NCBI GenBank assembly: GCA_028023455.1
Contig: JAQFVV010011394.1
Location: forward strand, 152,718 to 216,717
Origin: Epiperipatus broadwayi
Lineage: Eukaryota > Onychophora > Udeonychophora > Euonychophora > Peripatidae
Direction of reading: 5' to 3'
DNA: 64,000 nucleotides
Shown here: in pieces, positions 52,101 through 58,100 of the stretch
Numbering within the stretch: the first letter of the stretch is position 1
How the letters are laid out: each line of letters begins with the position of its first letter
Program-made: the position numbers and the translations under genes
The notes under the pieces: generated by a model
The model's database searches: none
Seen by the model: only the letters and a program-made list of their open reading frames with translations
What the model was told of the DNA's origin: nothing

Positions 52101-55100
52101 CATATAGAAAATTAAAATTATTATTAATACTTGAAGAGGTGAAACTATATTAGTGGTGATATCTGTAAATTACTTAAAAGTATTAGTCAAATCAGTTTAT
52201 AGTCAAGCATTGGTGGTTGAGAGGTCAGCACAGCTGCCTTAAAAGCAGTTGTCCCGGGATGCTATGCACATGGGAAAGAAAAAAAATCAGTTTAGCTGTT
52301 ACTTAAAAGTGCAAGCTAGTGTGATTAATATTTTATTAAGATCACTACTAAAATATTGTTATATCTCTTCAATTATCAACAATTGATTTATTATCTATAT
52401 AACAATTTAAAAGTTTGACAAAAGTGGACTGTTTTGTCTAAATAATAAATTAGTAATGATACAGAAGGGTGGAACTTCTTTGTAATTTAATTAATATGAT
52501 TTTAGTAAATTCTAATAAGCTAAAGACATGGCAATTGTTATCATGGCAAGCATTTTCACATATTACTTCCCATTAATATTATTATATACATTTACTATAC
52601 ATTAAAGTCATGACTTCAAATTATTGAGCCTCAATTGTCATGAGTTTTGAGTACCTGTCCTTGATTAAACCATATAGCATCCACAACACCTTCAACGGCA
52701 CTGTCAATATCAGCGGATTCAAAAACTATCATAGGTGATTTCCCACCAAGCTCAAGAGACAATTTTTTCCCTAATCCTGCAGTTTTTTGCCGTAATGTTT
52801 TACCCACCTGAAAATATACAAATTTTGCAGAATTAACCTTAAAATTTATCTATGAAATTATTGCTTATATGTATATACATGCATTCATTTATAATACTGA
52901 TAATAACTAAATTAAGTATTGAATATGTATTAAAATTATTTATTTTATTACACATATTTTTAAAAAATGGATGGTTTATATCTTTGAGTTCTTCGGCTTT
53001 CTCATATTCTTCCTTGACTTCTAGATATTGCCTTTCTGTTTCTATCCAGTATAATTTTGTAACTGTTAAAAGCCTGCATACAGATAATTTAGAATAGGTT
53101 TTTATGTTTGTGGTATGTACAATCATTTTCTTTTTGACTGCAAACATTAATTTTGATAGACTAGCTATATAATCTTACCTTTAATCCATTTCTTTTTTTT
53201 TTATATTCCATATATTATTAATTTTGAAATTTATTTTATACAGGATGGAACAAAAGTAAGTATACTGTAATGATCGCTTTATTATATTTTTATTTTAATT
53301 TAGCCTCATACAATGGATATATGGAAGTTCACCTTGCAAGTATTTATTGACATTGGCACTCATCAGAAATCATGTGTTATTGTGCATCGTGTTAGCATAG
53401 AAATCAAGCACATCCTGCACACATATACAAATATTGCTACTTATTTCTCCAATGAAAAGTTTTACAGTCATTCCTATCAATTATTCTATTTGATGTACGT
53501 AAATAACTATACTCTTTTTTTAACATTCATTATTAATTTATTTTTTCTTTCAATTTTCTTTTCCCTTTTATAATTTATCTTTTAACATATATTCCATTAC
53601 TTTTTATTCTAAGAATACAACTCATCCAATTTTTCCATATTTCTTCAAAAAGCCACGTTTTCACCTACTCTTTATCCACTTCAGTATTCCACTTTCATCT
53701 TGCAAATTATTTATCACTCTTTTCCAAAACATTATTTCCAGAATTTGCTATCATTTTTTTTAAATATTCAAGTTTTTTTTCCGAACAAAACATAGTATTT
53801 AACAACTTTTTCAATGGTAATATCACACAAGCTTGACATTTCTTAATTGATATAATCAACTTTTATTTTTTTTAAACTACTATCTAATTTTACATTTATT
53901 TTCTCTTAAATGTGTTCATCAAACCATTTACCATTTTGCTAAGCACATTCTCATTATTCATAAGTAAGAGAGTGCCACATCAGTAACAAATCTAATACAT
54001 TGCAAACCTTTTTCCCCACCAAACTAGATTGCGCACTGATAACTGAGGAATTTAATTAAGGCATTAACGTAATGGCGAACGATAATTCCAAAAAATATTT
54101 GCTGATTGCAAATATTTCTAGATAAGAGACTTTACCTTATTGGACAAAGTAATTAATTGTTGCAGTTATCAGAAAGCTATAAAAAGACTGTGTAACAACT
54201 ACGTCAGGCCATTATTTCAGTGCATCTCCAGTAGACGTTCCTGTTCAATTCCGGTAGGAGAGATCTCGCATCAGTGTTTTCGGTTAATGTCCAGCGCTCA
54301 GTGGAAATGTAGTTCACGGGTATAGCTGAAAGGGCCTACAGAGATTGGGATACCATAGCCTGAGGATACCGTCCGGATAGCAGTTGAATAAAGAGTTGTG
54401 TTTCCAGCGGTTTTCAAGTGAAGTATCTGATAAACTGTTGCAGAGACGGAAGCTGTAAGGAGCTTAAGGCCAGTCGCAGTGCTATACTATGAAGCATTCG
54501 TGTGCAGCTAAACTGGACTGGGCCAAGGTGTGTGTAAGCCTTGCCCATTGTGAACCATTTTTGTAGCACCCAGCCTGAATGTACATCGAGGGAATTGGTT
54601 GTTGTGGACTATTTGCTATTCTAATTATTTAAAAACATTGTGTCTTAATGTATATAGTCATACTTGCGGTTACATCAAATGATCATTAATTTATTACTAT
54701 AGAGGAGTTCTCTTCATTATATTCTAGAATAATTTATTGCAAATTTGATTAATCAATAGATAGTAGATAGCTCTAGAGAAGAGTGAAGATAAATGCTTTT
54801 GGAAATGCTGAAAAATCATGTGATGTTGTTGGTATTAATTTATTATCATTTAAAAATAAATATATAAAACATAAGATAATCAATACCATTGATTTCATTC
54901 ATCTCTTTTTCTTAAAGATTTTATTATTCTTATATCTTCTCTTTTAACTTTCTTCACGTTTTTCTTCATATATTCATATATATTAAACTCTTATATGCTC
55001 TCCTCATATATACACCTTAATGTAACTTTTGCATATAATTACTTCATTTTCCTTACAGTTTCAACTGTCCTGCAGTCTTCATCAGAATTCTTTTTAACCT

Positions 55101-58100
55101 TCACTTTCCTTTTTTATGATTGCGAAAGATTGAAGATGAAGTTTAAAAAGAGGTTTGATGAAGACTGCAGGACAATCAAAACTGTAAGGAAAATAAAAGA
55201 GTAATTATATATAAAAGTTGCATTAAGGTGTATATGAGGAGAGCATATAAGAATTTAATATATATGAATATGTCTTCTTAAAATATCTTTGTCTTTAATG
55301 ACCTGCTTACTCTATTAAATGCTTTTTCAAAAATAATTAATCATTTTTTAATATCTCTTATCAGCATTTCTTACAATCCCAATGATATCTCTGACTCTGA
55401 AATCTTTGTAAAAGGCAGATTTTTGATAATATATTAGCTACATATAATCTTAAATCAATTGTACTAAAAAGTTCTTATTTTATGAAATTAAAGTCATTCA
55501 CTAGAATCAAGAATTACATGACTAATATCAAAATAAATAAATAAATAGCTTTATTGCTTCTGAGTTTATAAGAAATTTGGGTGTAGGAAGTCTCAGAATT
55601 GGAATCGATCTGATGATCTTAATTCTCCAAAGTTTGTCACTCTATCCCTGCAATAAAATACACAGAACATTACCAATATTAATAATATTTCTCCCAAACT
55701 TCAATCTTTTATTTTTTCAATAGGATTTTCATTACTACTCTGAAAATTTTCAACTTTTTTTTTACATAGATAATTTCCAGTCTCTTTTTCCATTACTGCA
55801 TTAATATTTTATCCCAATCTATTTTTTTTTTTCATCTTCTTCAATTAAAATTATATAGACGGTACTTTGTTATATCTTAGATATTCATTAAATTTCTTTG
55901 ATATGTGTTGTCAGCTATGCTAATTAAAAATAAAATTATTCATTAAACATTGCTGGTCAATTAGAGCATAGAAATAAATTCCTGACTTCTATTAGAATTT
56001 AAATTCACATTAAGTTCAGCCACAAAAGAGATGTGTGAGATAAATTACATAATAAAACAATAAGGCAGATATAAAAAAGTCAAATCTATAAAAGTCCTTG
56101 CACCAAAATCAACAATGACACCTAGATACTAATTTTAATGCATAAATAAAAAATAATCAAATACTTTGTTGTTTAGGAGTTTGTGTGAAAATTCACATGA
56201 TGTTTGCGCACCAAAAGTGGCAGACTTGAGCTGCGATCTATGAATCTTAAGCTCTAAGGTCCATAACTCCACCATTCGTCTTAATCACAGAAAGCATTTT
56301 ACTGCTTATGATAATGATGTTTGAGGGAATGCTTATTGAAGATATAAAATAATATGTTTATCAAAAATACAAAATATATGATGAATAAAAATAATTAATA
56401 TAGCAATTAAAATGATAGCTGAAGAGTGTGAAAATTATGAATGGATGCGTTGTTTTTTTATTGCAACTACAAAATAACTAAACATTTTTTTAAATATTTA
56501 AAGCATTTATTTTGTAACAAATGTCTAATACATTGATAAAAATTAAGATTATGATTCCTTTTTTATATTAATATGCAATAGATTTTCTAAATTATGTATT
56601 AATATGTTTTAATATATTATCTTTTTTCATAAATACATATTAAGAGCCATTACTACACTTTACCTGTATCTACAACATTTGTTTTAAAGTAATGGCTATT
56701 GACAACTACCCAGACCAGTTTAACCTGGTGGTAATAGCGATGATTTCAAAAGTTAAAGATTTCTGGATTGATTCTCAGCTGAGAAAAGTAAAAATATCAG
56801 TTTGGACTGTTCTATTACATTCTTATTTTAACATGATGCTAAGGTATTAATTAACTGCCTGAGTAATTAATCATAAGCAGGGACTTTCAGAGAAAATGTG
56901 AGGCCTTTATTTTGAAGGCCCTTCAAAATATAAAATAAGAATGTGGGGAGAAAAAGAGAAGAAATGAGAGTTTTACTTACAGTCCTGAAAACAGGACTCC
57001 GGGAGCAGTTAGTTAAAAGTCACAGAAATAAACAAGCAGATCAGATCCAGATAGCACTTGGATAAGGTAGATCCACTCTAGCACTGTTAGTATTGTAAAA
57101 TACTGTTAGCACAGAAATGACTGACAGGGGGCTGAAACTATTAGTTCTGCTGGTTGCAAAGCGTTGTCGCTTTCGTTGCAGAGTTATCAAATTGGCACCT
57201 CATCCCTAAACTGGCTTATGTTTTTGACTTGTGGTATGTCCGCTTGGAAAAGTTTTTCTCGAATATTTTTTTTGGGGAATTTAACTGTAAAATTAAGGCC
57301 AATCTTTGTCTTCTCCTATATTTTTATTTAACATATTGAATTGCCAAGTTAAGGCCCCTAATATTGCAAGGTCTGGAGCAGCTGTCCCCCATGATTGGCC
57401 TTGATCATAAGATAGACAATAATAATATACAATATGCAAAAAAATATTTTATAATAAACACTTTTATTTACTGTGCACTAAAAATCCAAAAATAATTTTC
57501 TTCAACCGCAATTAAAATATTTATATTTAACTTAAAATAAAAGTGTGAGATATCCAGAAGTTAATTAATTCAATGAGTAGTCTGTGTAATATTTGAAACA
57601 AAATCACATAAAAAATTGATTCCACTATAAATTTGTTTATGAAAGAAGCATTAAACTTTTATAATAATAAAAAAAAAGATTTGTTTTTATCTCTATGTGG
57701 ATTTGTTTTTTTTTTTTAAATGTTAACTGTTAAATGCTATAGCAATTATTTATTTAATTTTTATATTAGTATACTGAATATTGTAGTTTATTCCATAATT
57801 TTTTCTTTGTTATATTTATTTTATCTGATTTTATATATATTATAAAAGAAAGTGATATAGGTCAATATGGAAAGATGGGAAATCATCATCCCCATAGAAT
57901 GGTCATAATCATCAATGAGCATTGGATAAATATATAAAGATTATAAAATGATAAAATATTAAGAATATATAAGGATAATAAAGAAGCATGACATCAGCAT
58001 TATGCACCACCAGCCTTACACAAGCATAATCAACAGTTATCCTTATAGCTGGATTTAAAACAGATTCAATGGTTAAATCCACGCTTAGGGCATGATATAC

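Larger units (their letters stand above)
48646..52654 (-). other. Intron c-d of ALDH16A1 (4.0 kb)
   Basis: Contains a faint foldback family 1 trace (48880-48945), a GIY-YIG relic (51.57-52.06 kb) and a tRNA-like scrap (52.2 kb). The segment 49.0-51.5 kb is AT-rich with no gene or firm repeat seen. Near 50.48-50.72 kb a loosely repeated block contains variants of TTAGCAGTTGAATGTAATCT. Confidence 0.9.

Noticed and set aside
52206-52272. Possible tRNA-Leu(UAA) gene
   Set aside because: Anticodon-like hairpin present, but no T arm and no acceptor stem; treated as a tRNA-derived repeat.
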